From the NCBI RefSeq assembly GCF_018613235.1, contig NZ_JAGGQP010000032.1:78501-142500 (forward strand): a stretch of DNA of 64,000 nt, in the 5' to 3' direction. This DNA is from Bacillus sp. ISL-41. Its GTDB lineage: Bacteria; Bacillota; Bacilli; Bacillales; Cytobacillaceae. Below the pieces are notes generated by a model. The model was given only the letters and a program-made list of their open reading frames with translations, ran no database searches and was not told where the DNA came from. A program made the position numbers and the translations under genes. This document shows positions 37,022 through 46,300 of the stretch, piece by piece (the stretch's first letter is position 1; each line of letters starts with the position of its first letter).

Positions 37022-38650
37022 TTAAACCGGCAGCCTTAATTTGCGCTTGAGTTTGGTGACCCGCTCTCCGAATAGCCTGTCTACCAATTTGGTCCGGAAT
37101 CCGAGGTAAAAATAAACCGCGGCCCCTACCAGAGCAGAAATTCCAATCAGCACAATCGACTGGAACTTCGCAGCCGGCGAAAGGAATTCGACAAGCATTT
37201 CATAGAATGCCATCGTCACTCCAGCCATCAAGCCGGAGAAAATCAATATCAGGAAAATTCTCCTCGTCACGAAGCCCATTGGATATTTGGCGAACTTTTT
37301 AATTACAAACAAATTAATTAGGATTGCAGCCATATAGCCTAGAGCTGTTGACATTATTGCCCCCTGTGTTTCAAACACCTTAATTAATGGGATGTTGAAT
37401 GTCAGCTTCACCAATAGCCCCGTCAGCAAACTCAAAATCGTGAATCGCTGCTCGTTAATTCCTTGCAGGATGGCTGCTGTTACAGAGAATAGTGCGAATA
37501 GGATCGCTACTGGTGCATAGGTTGTTAAAACTTCAGTGCCCAGGTCATCATGTGCATAGAAAACGGTATACATTGGTTCAGCTAGTATTGCTATTCCAAT
37601 GGCAGCAGGTACGGTTAGATACATCAACACCTGGAAAGTCTGGTCAAGCTGCCGTCTCATACCCTTTCGGTCGTTTTCTGTAAAGGCCTTTGTAATGCTT
37701 GGTACCAGCGTCAATGAAAAGGCCGTAGCAAGGGAGACGGGTATTATGACAAGTTTATGCGATTGGAAATTCAATACTGAAAATGCCGAACTTGCTTCAT
37801 TTGAGCTAAACCCAATTGAAGTCATCGTCTTGGTAAAGGTCATCATATCAACAAATTGGAACAGAGGATTGGCAATCCCGACAAATACAAAGGGTGCTGC
37901 ATACAGCAAGATTTCCTTATAAATATCCTTTAAGGAGATATCCATCGTCCTCTTGTCTTCTTCTAGCAGTTTATCTAAATGAGGCTTCCTTTTTACCCAA
38001 TACCAGGCCAGTATTCCAAGACTGCCCAGCGCTCCAATGAATGCCGCGAACGTGGCCACACTAACTGCTGTAACCATATCCCCCTCAAGTACATTCAGGA
38101 CAACAAACGCCCCGGCAAGCACGAATACGATCCTGACTATTTGTTCTACAACCTGGGAAACTGCTGACGGTCCCATTGACTGATGTCCCTGGAAGAAACC
38201 GCGAATCAAGCTCATGAACGGAACAACAATCAAGGCAAAGCTGACCGCACGAATTACTGTTGTCACATCTGCAGCGGTTATTTTCACATTTTCATCATTA
38301 CTTGTATCCATGACAAGTTCAGCAAGTCCGGGAGCTGTAACATACATAATTAAGAAAGATAGAATTCCGGTTGCCAGCATAACTGCCACACCAGACTTAA
38401 ACAATTTCCTTCCGACCGCATACTCCTCAAGAGCATTGTATTTTGCTATGAACTTAGAAACAGCAAGCGGTACACCAGCTGTGGCAACACTAATGAAAAT
38501 TGTATATGGAATGTAAGAGAAAGAGTATAATGCTGTCCCATACTCTCCCACAATCGCAAAAAAGGGAATAACATAAAATAACCCTAGCACTTTAGATAAA
38601 ATCGTGCCAAGCGTCAATATGAATGTCCCTCTTAAAAGCTTTGATGACAT
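37022..38650 (-). CDS. ytgP: YtgP, MOP-superfamily polysaccharide/lipid II flippase
   Basis: A 542-residue membrane protein with about 14 hydrophobic helices (for example FILTLGTILSKVLGLFYVIP at the N-terminus). It belongs to the MATE-like/Wzx/MurJ superfamily. B. subtilis YtgP can replace E. coli MurJ and is a candidate lipid II flippase. ATG 38650 follows TAGGGA; the ORF extends to a TTG at 38668 without a better site. It is followed by a terminator and is divergent from ytfP. Confidence 0.92.
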   Translation of the reverse strand: MSSKLLRGTFILTLGTILSKVLGLFYVIPFFAIVGEYGTALYSFSYIPYTIFISVATAGVPLAVSKFIAKYNALEEYAVGRKLFKSGVAVMLATGILSFLIMYVTAPGLAELVMDTSNDENVKITAADVTTVIRAVSFALIVVPFMSLIRGFFQGHQSMGPSAVSQVVEQIVRIVFVLAGAFVVLNVLEGDMVTAVSVATFAAFIGALGSLGILAWYWVKRKPHLDKLLEEDKRTMDISLKDIYKEILLYAAPFVFVGIANPLFQFVDMMTFTKTMTSIGFSSNEASSAFSVLNFQSHKLVIIPVSLATAFSLTLVPSITKAFTENDRKGMRRQLDQTFQVLMYLTVPAAIGIAILAEPMYTVFYAHDDLGTEVLTTYAPVAILFALFSVTAAILQGINEQRFTILSLLTGLLVKLTFNIPLIKVFETQGAIMSTALGYMAAILINLFVIKKFAKYPMGFVTRRIFLILIFSGLMAGVTMAFYEMLVEFLSPAAKFQSIVLIGISALVGAAVYFYLGFRTKLVDRLFGERVTKLKRKLRLPV

Positions 38651-38961
38651 AAAATCCCTACTTTTCAATCAATAAAATAAAAACAGATTACAAACTTGTA
38701 TTTTACCATAAACACAACCAGACACTATGATATTTATCAATGGATGCAGATATTTCCTGCATCCCTGCTTACTTGCATTCTTGCTTCAGAAATTTCCCGC
38801 ATTCCCTAGTTTACTCCTTCTCCAGGCTGACTGCCAGTTTTCCGGCTGGGAAAATCGTTTGAATGATCTCATTCATGGCAATGTTTTTAGTGAAGAGTTG
38901 CTTTATAATAATAAAAGTGCTGAAATGAGTTAAAAAAGTGAAACGAAAAGTTGGTGAAGCA

Positions 38962-40230
38962 ATGAAATACGATGTAATCGTCCTCGGCGGCGGTCCGTCT
39001 GGCTTGATGGCTGCGATTGCTGCTGGTGAGAAAGGCGCAAAGGTGCTGCTGATCGACAAAGGAGACAAGCTTGGCCGAAAGCTGGCGATATCCGGCGGGG
39101 GTCGCTGCAATGTGACCAATCGGCTGCCAGTGGATGAAATCATTAAACATATACCCGGAAATGGACGCTTTTTATACAGCGCGCTCTCCATTTTCAGCAA
39201 TGAAGATATCATTTCATTTTTCGAAGGGCTTGGCATCCAGCTGAAAGAAGAGGATCACGGCCGGATGTTCCCCGTAAGTGACAAAGCTCAATCTGTTGTT
39301 GATGCCCTTTTATCAAAGCTAAAAGAATTAAAGGTAGAAATCAAGACGAATACTCCTGTTGCCGATGTGCACTACAAGGATGGCAAGGCGGAGTCTGTTG
39401 AACTGAAGAGTGGTGAAGTGTTTCATGCAGGCAGCGTCATCATTGCTGTCGGCGGAAAATCAGTGCCACATACCGGATCCACTGGTGATGGATATGCGTG
39501 GGCAGAAAAGGCGGGCCATACGATTACGCAATTGTTTCCTACCGAAGTGCCGGTAACCTCATCTGAACCATTTATAAAAGAAAAGGTTCTCCAGGGGCTT
39601 TCGCTGAGGGGAGTCGCACTCAGCGTACTTAATCCCAAGGGTAAAGCGCTTATCACTCACAAAATGGATATGATTTTCACCCACTTCGGCATCAGCGGTC
39701 CTGCGGTTCTGCGCTGCAGCCAGTTCGTCGTCAAAGCGATGCAAAAGTGGAATCTGAAAGAAGTCGTCATGTCCCTCGATGCCCTTCCTGATATGAAAGA
39801 GGAAGAATTGTTCCAGGAAATTAATAAACTGATCAAGGCCGAGCCGAAAAAAGCGGTGAAGAATTTGCTTAAAGGGCTGTTGCCCGAACGTTACCTGATG
39901 TTCCTGCTGGAGCGCAATGAAATCGATTCCGCAATGCAGGGCGGACAGCTGGGCCATGAAAAAATCAGAAGTTTCTCCAAGTCTGTCAAGCAGTTCGAGT
40001 TCAAGGTCAACGGCACCCTGCCGCTTGATAAGGCATTCGTCACCGGTGGAGGCGTATCCGTCAAAGAAATCGAGCCGCAAACAATGGCTTCCAAGAAAAC
40101 AGAAGGCCTGTATTTTTGCGGAGAAATCCTCGATATCCACGGCTATACTGGAGGCTACAATATTACCTCCGCCCTTGTCACCGGACGGCTTGCGGGAACT
40201 AATGCTGGGGAATTTGCACTGCAACAATAG
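38962..40230 (+). CDS. ytfP: YtfP, HI0933-family NAD(P)/FAD-dependent oxidoreductase
   Basis: A 422-residue flavoprotein. The FAD Rossmann motif is [21 protein letters not shown] at the N-terminus; the HI0933 family signature [14 protein letters not shown] and the C-terminal [24 protein letters not shown] segments fit. The reaction is unknown. ATG 38962 has GGTG 8 nt before it; a GTG at 38938 in frame lacks a site. A 51-52-bp repeat array begins 15 bp after the stop. Confidence 0.9.
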   Translation: MKYDVIVLGGGPSGLMAAIAAGEKGAKVLLIDKGDKLGRKLAISGGGRCNVTNRLPVDEIIKHIPGNGRFLYSALSIFSNEDIISFFEGLGIQLKEEDHGRMFPVSDKAQSVVDALLSKLKELKVEIKTNTPVADVHYKDGKAESVELKSGEVFHAGSVIIAVGGKSVPHTGSTGDGYAWAEKAGHTITQLFPTEVPVTSSEPFIKEKVLQGLSLRGVALSVLNPKGKALITHKMDMIFTHFGISGPAVLRCSQFVVKAMQKWNLKEVVMSLDALPDMKEEELFQEINKLIKAEPKKAVKNLLKGLLPERYLMFLLERNEIDSAMQGGQLGHEKIRSFSKSVKQFEFKVNGTLPLDKAFVTGGGVSVKEIEPQTMASKKTEGLYFCGEILDIHGYTGGYNITSALVTGRLAGTNAGEFALQQ

Positions 40231-40245
40231 AGTAAATGACTAAGT

Positions 40246-40460
40246 GTCTGTCATAGTTTTTATGACGGACACTTTTTCCTATTTTCCGCCTGTTTTTGTC
40301 CGTCATGGGCTAGATGACGGACACTTTTGTACGTTCCCCACCTGGTTTTGTCCGTCACGGCCTTGATGACGGACTTTTTTTTCGTTTCCCACTTGTTTTC
40401 GTCCGTCATGGACCTGATGACGGCACATTAGCACATTTTGAACCTGTTTCTGTCCGTGAT
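40246..40460. repeat. Tandem hairpin array, 51-52-bp unit (GTCCGTCAT family)
   Basis: Units begin at 40246, 40297, 40349, 40400 and 40451. Each has TGTCCGTCAT, ~7 nt (for example GGGCTAG) and ATGACGGACA, a 10-bp stem, then a T-run and a pyrimidine-rich linker with CCNCCTGNTTT. The last unit is partial. The hairpin plus T-run could terminate ytfP. A related unit lies at 63950. Confidence 0.92.
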
Positions 40461-40462
40461 CC

Positions 40463-40500
40463 CCACAAAAAAAACAAAGCCTGAGTAAATTTACTCAAGC
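40463..40500 (-). terminator. Terminator of cse60
   Basis: CTTGAGTAAATTTACTCAGG is a near-perfect palindrome on the minus strand and is followed by GCTTTG and an eight-T run. The stem overlaps the gene's stop codon. Confidence 0.85.
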
Positions 40501-40680
40501 TCTGTACACAACCATGGCGGAAAAACAGTAGATCTGTTCTTCGTCCTCTTCCTCTGGTAAGACCGCGACATTGTATTTAATGTCTAAAAGCTTTTTCTCA
40601 TCAAGCTTCTCCAGAAAGCGGTTCATATCCTGTTCTAAATCCTTTTCATGTTCATGATCAAATACTCTGACCTGGATCAA
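40495..40680 (-). CDS. cse60: Cse60-family sporulation protein (YteV)
   Basis: A 61-residue acidic protein (VRVFDHEHEKDLEQDMNRFL, YNVAVLPEEEDEEQIYCFSA) matching Cse60, a small protein made in the mother cell under sigma-E in B. subtilis. Its function is unknown. The start is a TTG with AAGGATG 8 nt upstream. Its presence supports a spore-former. It is followed by a terminator and preceded by the rhodanese gene on the same strand. Confidence 0.85.
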   Translation of the reverse strand: MIQVRVFDHEHEKDLEQDMNRFLEKLDEKKLLDIKYNVAVLPEEEDEEQIYCFSAMVVYRA

Positions 40681-40737
40681 GGGAAGTCATCCTTCCTTTT
40701 TTATATCCATTCTGGCCAGATTTTCAGAATTTTATAA

Positions 40738-41049
40738 TTATGGACGCTTTGTTTCTCCGCCCCAGCTCATCATTCCGCCAACCATGTTGCGGACTTTGTA
40801 GCCTTGCTCGTTCATGTAGTGACAAACGTTGCCACTGCGTGCGCTTGAACGGCAGATGAAGATGTATTCCTTGTCCTTGTCGAATTCGTTCAGTCTTTCA
40901 GGAATCTCACCCATTGGCACGTGCTTAGCTCCAGGAATCATGCCTGATTCAACTTCATCATGTTCGCGTACATCAACCATTTCTGGCTTTTCGCCAGCTT
41001 CCAGCTTCTTTTGAAGTTCTTCCGGAGAGATCGTCTCAATTTTATTCAT
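40738..41049 (-). CDS. ytwF: Single-domain rhodanese
   Basis: A 103-residue rhodanese domain. The active loop is CRSSARS with the catalytic cysteine, following the central strand YIFICRSS; MVDVREHDEVESGMIPGA is the typical entry motif. It probably transfers sulfane sulfur in the cytosol. GGAGGAAATGA precedes the ATG. It is placed between leuS and cse60, as ytwF is in B. subtilis. Confidence 0.88.
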   Translation of the reverse strand: MNKIETISPEELQKKLEAGEKPEMVDVREHDEVESGMIPGAKHVPMGEIPERLNEFDKDKEYIFICRSSARSGNVCHYMNEQGYKVRNMVGGMMSWGGETKRP

Positions 41050-41185
41050 TAGTCATTTCCTCCATTATTTAGTAAATTTAATCCTAATTAAAGGATACAA
41101 TACGTTATTGTATTTTCCCCTATTTATTATATAAAAACCAATTTTAAATTACAAAGAATAAACCTCATGGGGTATATCAACATTT

Positions 41186-41213
41186 TAAACAAAGGACCGC
41201 CTAGGCGATCCTC
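41186..41213 (-). terminator. Terminator of leuS
   Basis: Minus-strand stem GGATCGCC / GGCGGTCC (one G-T pair), 2-nt loop, then TTTGTTTAAA; 12 bp after the leuS stop. Confidence 0.8.
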
Positions 41214-41225
41214 TGCTAATACATA

Positions 41226-43640
41226 TTAGTTAGCAACGATATTGACAAGCTTTCCTGGTACAGCAATCACTTTACGGACTGTTTTACCGTCAATTTGTTC
41301 TTTGACAGCAACATCACCCATCGCGATTTGCTCTAGTGTTTCTCTATTTGCGTCTGCCGGTACCATCATCTTCGCTTTGATTTTACCGTTTACCTGGACA
41401 ACGATTTCGACTTCGTCGTCAACAAGCTTGGCTTCATCATATGCTGGCCATGCTGCATATGTGATTGACTCACTGTGGCCAAGCTTAGCCCAAAGCTCTT
41501 CGGCGATATGCGGCGTAATCGGCGCCAGCATTTTTACAAAGCCTTCAACGTATGCTTTTGGAAGCTCTTCGGCTTTATATGCTTCATTGATGAAGACCAT
41601 CATTTGCGAAATCGCTGTATTGAAACGAAGCCCCTCATAATCTTCCGTCACCTTTTTAACAGTCTGATGGTAGACCTTCTCAAGGTTCGTGCTTTCAACA
41701 TCCTTGATTTTCTCACTCAAGCTGCCATTTTCATTGACAAACAGGCGCCAGATGCGGTCAAGGAAGCGTCGTGATCCATCCAAACCGTTTGTAGACCATG
41801 CGATGGATGCTTCAAGCGGACCCATGAACATTTCATAAAGACGAAGCGTATCAGCACCATGGCTTTCAACGATCTCATCCGGATTGACGACATTGCCTTT
41901 TGATTTGCTCATCTTTTCATTATTTTCACCAAGAATCATTCCCTGGTTGAAAAGCTTTTGGAAAGGCTCCTTCGTGTGGACTACTCCCACATCATAAAGG
42001 ACCTTGTGCCAGAAACGAGCGTACAGCAAGTGCAATACTGCGTGCTCGGCGCCACCGATATAGATATCAACCGGAAGCCACTGCTTTAATTTTTCCTCAT
42101 CGGCAAGTGCCTGGTCGTTCTTCGGATCGATATATCGCAGATAGTACCAGCAGCTGCCACCCCATTGCGGCATTGTGTTCGTTTCCCTGCGGCCTTTTTT
42201 GCCTGTTTCAGGATCCACGACATTCACCCAGTCATCGAGATTGGCAAGTGGAGACTCGCCTGTGCCAGATGGCTTGATATTCGTCGTTTTAGGAAGAACT
42301 AAAGGCAGCTGGTCTTCTGGAACTGCTGACATTGTTCCATCTTCCCAGTGAATGATTGGAATCGGCTCACCCCAGTAGCGCTGGCGGCTGAACAACCAGT
42401 CGCGAAGTCGGTATGTGACTTTCTTGGTTCCAATTCCTTTTTCCTCAAGTCATGCAATCATCTTATTGATTGCCTCTTCCTTGCCCATGCCGTTAAGGAA
42501 TTCAGAGTTGATGTGCTCTCCGTCGCCAGTGTAAGCTTCTTTCTCAATGTTACCGCCTGCAACGACTTCCTTGATTTCCAAATCGAATTTTTTGGCAAAC
42601 TCGTAGTCGCGCTCATCATGCCCTGGTACTGCCATGATAGCTCCTGTACCATATGAAGCTAGAACATAGTCAGCGATCCAGATTGGCATTTTTTCGCCGT
42701 TCGCTGGGTTGATTGCGTAAGCGCCAGTGAAGACACCCGTTTTGTCCTTCGCAAGATCCGTGCGCTCAAGGTCGCTCTTGCTCTTGATTTCATCGATATA
42801 TTTTTCGACTGCAGCCTTCTGCTCGGCTGTAGTGATTTTATCAACCAATTGATGCTCAGGTGCAAGTACGGCATAAGTTGCACCGAACAATGTATCCGGA
42901 CGAGTCGTAAACACAGTGAATGTTCCTTCATGCCCTTCGATGTTGAACGTGATTTCGGCACCTTCTGAACGGCCGATCCAGTTGCGCTGCATATCCTTCA
43001 GGCTTTCCGGCCAATCAAGCAAATCCAGATCCTCAAGAAGACGATCTGCGTAGGCTGTGATTTTTAGCATCCACTGTCTCATCGGACGGCGCTCTACCGG
43101 GTGGCCTCCGCGCTCACTTTTTCCGTCGATTACTTCTTCATTCGCTAAAACAGTTCCAAGTGCCGGGCACCAGTTAACTGCTACTTCATCAATGTAGGCA
43201 AGACCTTTTTCATAAAGCTTAAGGAAAATCCATTGCGTCCATTTGTAGTATTCAGGATCCGTCGTGTTGACTTCGCGGTCCCAGTCGTATGAAAAACCTA
43301 ATGCCTTGATTTGGCGGCGGAATGTGTTGATGTTTTGTTCCGTGAACTCTGCCGGGTCATTCCCTGTATCCAATGCGTACTGCTCTGCAGGAAGGCCGAA
43401 CGCATCCCAGCCCATTGGATGAAGGACGTTGAAGCCCTGCATCCTTTTCATGCGTGAAAGGATGTCAGTCGCTGTGTAACCTTCCGGGTGTCCAACGTGA
43501 AGGCCGGCACCAGATGGATACGGGAACATATCAAGCGCGTAGAACTTCTCTTTCCCTTTATCTTCAGTTGTTTTGAACGTTTTGTTCTGTTCCCAATGCG
43601 ATTGCCATTTTTTCTCGATTTCCTGATGGTTAAAACTCAT
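41226..43640 (-). CDS. leuS: LeuS, leucyl-tRNA synthetase, interrupted by an in-frame TGA
   Basis: The frame encodes an 804-residue class I synthetase, exactly the usual Bacillus length, except that codon 397 (42452-42450) is TGA. Both sides are intact and in the same frame: the HIGH-type site [13 protein letters not shown] lies before the stop, and the [10 protein letters not shown] loop and anticodon-binding region lie after it. The context [16 protein letters not shown] corresponds to Trp (TGG) in Bacillus relatives. Neither half alone holds both catalytic motifs. A single G-to-A change, a base-call error or UGA read-through could explain it; leuS is normally essential. The ATG follows AGGAGG; a T-box leader lies upstream. 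Annotate as one gene with an internal stop. Confidence 0.93.
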
Positions 43641-43696
43641 CGTCAATGTCCTCCTGTTTTAGGTTCGATTTATTTTGCGGATGGGATTTTCTTTTA

Positions 43697-43950
43697 AAAA
43701 AAATAAAAAACTCCCGTCCCTGTAAAAGGGACGAGAGGCTATGTATAATCTCCCGCGGTACCACCCAAATTAGTGTGCAACACTCGCTTCATTCAATCCT
43801 TAACGCGGAAAACGGCAAACGCTACTTGTGTTCACGTCTGCGACTCAAAGGCGAGTTCATGATGGACCCGTCTGGCTTGCACCAACCGCCAGCTCTCTTG
43901 CACAGGTTTTACACCACTACTACTCCTTGTCGAAGTCTTTCGTTATGATA
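43697..43950 (-). promoter_or_regulatory. T-box riboswitch, leucine (CUC specifier)
   Basis: The minus strand contains the T-box GGTGGTACCGCGG (43754-43766 region) for the uncharged tRNA acceptor end. Upstream is a stem I region with GAACTCGCC, which reads as a CUC Leu specifier. The following terminator has arms CTCGTCCCT / AGGGACGGGAG and a T-run. Uncharged tRNA-Leu would switch it to antitermination and raise leuS expression. Confidence 0.93.
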
Positions 43951-43957
43951 TAGAGAT

Positions 43958-43986
43958 ATTGTAATAAAATTCCCTCCCATATGCAA
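43958..43986 (-). promoter_or_regulatory. Sigma-A promoter of leuS
   Basis: Minus-strand TTGCAT (43986-43981), a 17-bp spacer and TACAAT (43963-43958). It lies just upstream of the T-box leader. Confidence 0.75.
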
Positions 43987-44099
43987 GCAGGGATGAAATA
44001 AATGATTATGGAGACTAGTTTATGAAGAAGTGTTTGATTTTGTGTGAGATTTTGATTATAAACTCGGACACAAAATTGGTAAAAAACGCGATGAATTTC

Positions 44100-44216
44100 C
44101 AGTTCGCGGAATTGAGGTGTATTTTCGCGGAATTGAGGTCTGTTTTCGCGGAATTGAGGTCCGAAATCGCGGAATCAACCTTCTATTTCGCGGAATTCAC
44201 ATCCTGTTTCGCGGAA
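44100..44216. repeat. Six tandem 21-bp repeats (TTTTCGCGGAATT family)
   Basis: CGCGGA cores are at 44105, 44126, 44147, 44168, 44189 and 44210, a perfect 21-bp period. The units share TTTTCGCGGAATTGAGGTC with decay toward the 3' end. Any reading frame across it yields a repetitive FAELRSx heptad, but no ribosome site supports one. It lies upstream of the NERD gene. Confidence 0.93.
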
Positions 44217-44298
44217 AAAACTTTTCGATACGCAAAAAAGGATTATTTTCATTGGCTGCCGAATGTATTTGGTATCAAATTCATATGGAGTGATGCCT

Positions 44299-45267
44299 GT
44301 GATAGCGAAATATCGGTCAATCTCCCTTGAAATCCTCATTTATGACGCAGTTTATCGCCGTTTACCTGACCACCATCCCCGCAAATCAGAGTTCCGCTCA
44401 AAACTTGGCCGCTGGAAAGCCGCTCACAAGGGTGAAACGGAAGTGGATTATTATCTCTCTCTCTTTCCTGATGATGACTTAACAATATTCCAATACCTCA
44501 GACTCCCTCACAAAAATGGTCATTTCCAAATTGATACTCTGATCATCAGCCCATCATTTATCGCCATCATTGAATCCAAGAATTATGCGGGAACAATTGT
44601 GATAGATCTAGAACTGGATCAATTGCTCCAAACGTATGATGGCATAGAGAAAGGATATAACAATCCGATTTTACAAGCAGAAATCCAAAGTTTACACCTT
44701 AAAAAATGGTTCATCAATCACCAACTTCCTCTGGCTCCCATAGAAATTTTCGCGACCATCAGCAATCCTCAGACAATCATCAAAAATCCTGCTTTCGACA
44801 AAGAAGCAGCCTACAGAATATGCCGAGCGGCGAGAATCCCTTTTAGAATTTCAACCTTAAAATCTCAATACCAAAAAGAAAAATTGACCATGAAAGAAAT
44901 CAAAAAAATCACCCGTTTGTTGCTGAAGGAGCATGTACCGTATGTCCCTGACACAAACTCACTTGATCTACCACAGGATCTCATCACAGGAGTCCAGTGC
45001 CCTCATTGCAACCATTTTGGAATGGAACGGATTCATGGTGCTTGGTTTTGCAGACATTGCGGGCATACATCAACGGATGCCCACATTGCTGCAGTGAAGG
45101 ACTATTTTTTACTGAATGGCTTTATTTTAACAAATAGACGGTTAAGGGAGTTTCTTCACATAAATTCTGGAGATACAATAACCCGTATCTTGCAATCACT
45201 GAATTTCCCTTTTACTGGTGGAACAAAAAACAGAATCTACACCCCGCCCGAGGATTTTTTCAAATGA
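44299..45267 (+). CDS. NERD-domain nuclease-like protein with zinc ribbon
   Basis: A ~322-residue protein. The N-terminal NERD domain has the PD-(D/E)xK pattern: GETEVDYYL (Glu), HFQIDTLIIS (Asp), and AIIESKNYAG (ESK). A C-terminal zinc ribbon CPHC...CRHCGH (~237-258) and a small helical DNA-binding-type end (FLHINSGDTITRILQSLNF) follow. NERD proteins are thought to be DNA or RNA nucleases; no partner is seen here. GTG 44299 lies 8 nt after GGAG; ATG 44293 is too close. It stands alone between leuS and the bdh gene. Confidence 0.85.
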   Translation: MIAKYRSISLEILIYDAVYRRLPDHHPRKSEFRSKLGRWKAAHKGETEVDYYLSLFPDDDLTIFQYLRLPHKNGHFQIDTLIISPSFIAIIESKNYAGTIVIDLELDQLLQTYDGIEKGYNNPILQAEIQSLHLKKWFINHQLPLAPIEIFATISNPQTIIKNPAFDKEAAYRICRAARIPFRISTLKSQYQKEKLTMKEIKKITRLLLKEHVPYVPDTNSLDLPQDLITGVQCPHCNHFGMERIHGAWFCRHCGHTSTDAHIAAVKDYFLLNGFILTNRRLREFLHINSGDTITRILQSLNFPFTGGTKNRIYTPPEDFFK

Positions 45268-45278
45268 GCAATTTCTTA

Positions 45279-45313
45279 AACAAGCCGACCTTCCGAAGGG
45301 GAAAGCCGGCTTG
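45279..45313. terminator. Hairpin between the NERD gene and hydroxybutyrate dehydrogenase
   Basis: CAAGCCG / CGGCTTG with inner pairing CCTTC / GAAGG; followed by only a weak T tract on either strand. It lies between convergent genes. Confidence 0.7.
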
Positions 45314-45316
45314 AAC

Positions 45317-46093
45317 TTACTGAATCGTATATCCTCCATCAATGACTGCCGCCTGGCCAGTGATTCCTTTGGCTGAATCACTGGCGAGGAACATAACATA
45401 GCTGGCAATTTCCTCGACAGCCAGCAGCCGTTTTTGCGGCACAAGCGGAAAAATGACTTCTTCAAGTACTTTTTCAAGTGGCACATTCCGTGTTTCGGCT
45501 AGGCCGGAAAGCTGGTTGCGCACCAGCGGCGTGTCGACATATCCGGGACAGACGGCGTTTACTGTGATGCCGTGCTCAGCCGCTTCGAGTGCAGCCACCT
45601 TTGTCAACCCAATCACCCCGTGCTTGGCGCTGTTGTATGCTGCTTTTCCGGCAAATCCGACAAGACCATTGATGGATGCCATGTTGATCACCCGGCCTGA
45701 ACCCTGCTTTTTCATGACTGGAAGCACATACTTCAGAGCTATAAATGGAGCAGTCAGCATCACTTTAATCAATAGTTCAAATTTTTCCGTCGGGAAGTCT
45801 TCGATCATGGAGACATATTGCAATCCCGCATTGTTGATGAGAACATCGACAGTACCAAAGTGCTTAAGGCACTTTGCAACTGCCTCCTCAATGTTTTTTT
45901 CGCTGGTAACATCGCATTTAAAGCCAGCGGCATCATGCCCTAAATCACGCAGACTGGCAGCCGCCTTCTCGACAGCTTCTTCCTGTAAATCTGTTAAAAA
46001 TACCTTTCCGCCCTGCTCAGCAAAACTCTTGGCGATCTCGTACCCAATTCCCTGGGCGGCACCGGTAATCATCACAACTTTATCTTTTACCAT
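45317..46093 (-). CDS. 3-hydroxybutyrate dehydrogenase (SDR family)
   Basis: A 258-residue short-chain dehydrogenase. The NAD loop is ITGAAQGIGYEIA, the structural NNAGLQ follows, and the catalytic Ser/Tyr/Lys are in MASINGL and YNSAKHG. Segments LQYVSMIEDFPTEKFELLI and VDTPLVRNQLSGLA resemble D-3-hydroxybutyrate dehydrogenase, which makes acetoacetate in ketone-body or PHB use. It follows a GntP-type permease on the same strand, which supports uptake plus oxidation of one hydroxy acid. AAAGGAG lies 8 nt before the ATG. A MITE-like repeat fills the gap to the permease gene. Confidence 0.88.
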   Translation of the reverse strand: MVKDKVVMITGAAQGIGYEIAKSFAEQGGKVFLTDLQEEAVEKAAASLRDLGHDAAGFKCDVTSEKNIEEAVAKCLKHFGTVDVLINNAGLQYVSMIEDFPTEKFELLIKVMLTAPFIALKYVLPVMKKQGSGRVINMASINGLVGFAGKAAYNSAKHGVIGLTKVAALEAAEHGITVNAVCPGYVDTPLVRNQLSGLAETRNVPLEKVLEEVIFPLVPQKRLLAVEEIASYVMFLASDSAKGITGQAAVIDGGYTIQ

Positions 46094-46112
46094 TGGAATC
46101 TCCTTTCATTAA

Positions 46113-46294
46113 GGCTGTTTTCGTAAAGATTCTTGTTAAAATCCTAAAACCGATTTTAACGTGATAAAAATTCCTTTTGTATGTCGGTACTAAGTTTGCA
46201 AGCTCTTTTCTCATAATAAGCGTAAATTCTATAAAGAAACTTAGGTAATACGATCCTATTTTGTAGTCAATAGCAACTAAGTTTGAGAAAAGGA
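46113..46294. repeat. Diverged MITE-like element, copy 3
   Basis: The left end GGCTGTTTTCGTAAAGATTC resembles the start of copies at 401 and 18701. The inverse of the right end, GGTCCTTTTCTCAAACTTAG followed by TTGCT, matches the same consensus at most positions. The ~180-bp element thus has inverted ends; the interior is unrelated AT-rich DNA. It separates two genes of one operon. Confidence 0.55.
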
Positions 46295-46300
46295 CCTTCA

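Noticed and set aside
42425..42452. SECIS for the leuS TGA
   Set aside because: The bases after the TGA form no stem comparable with that in cueP, and the expected residue is Trp, not Cys.
44022..44330. Plus-strand ORF with FAELRSx heptad repeats
   Set aside because: It is only the translation of the 21-bp repeats, has no ribosome site, and overlaps the NERD gene start. The same occurs at 51436-51654.
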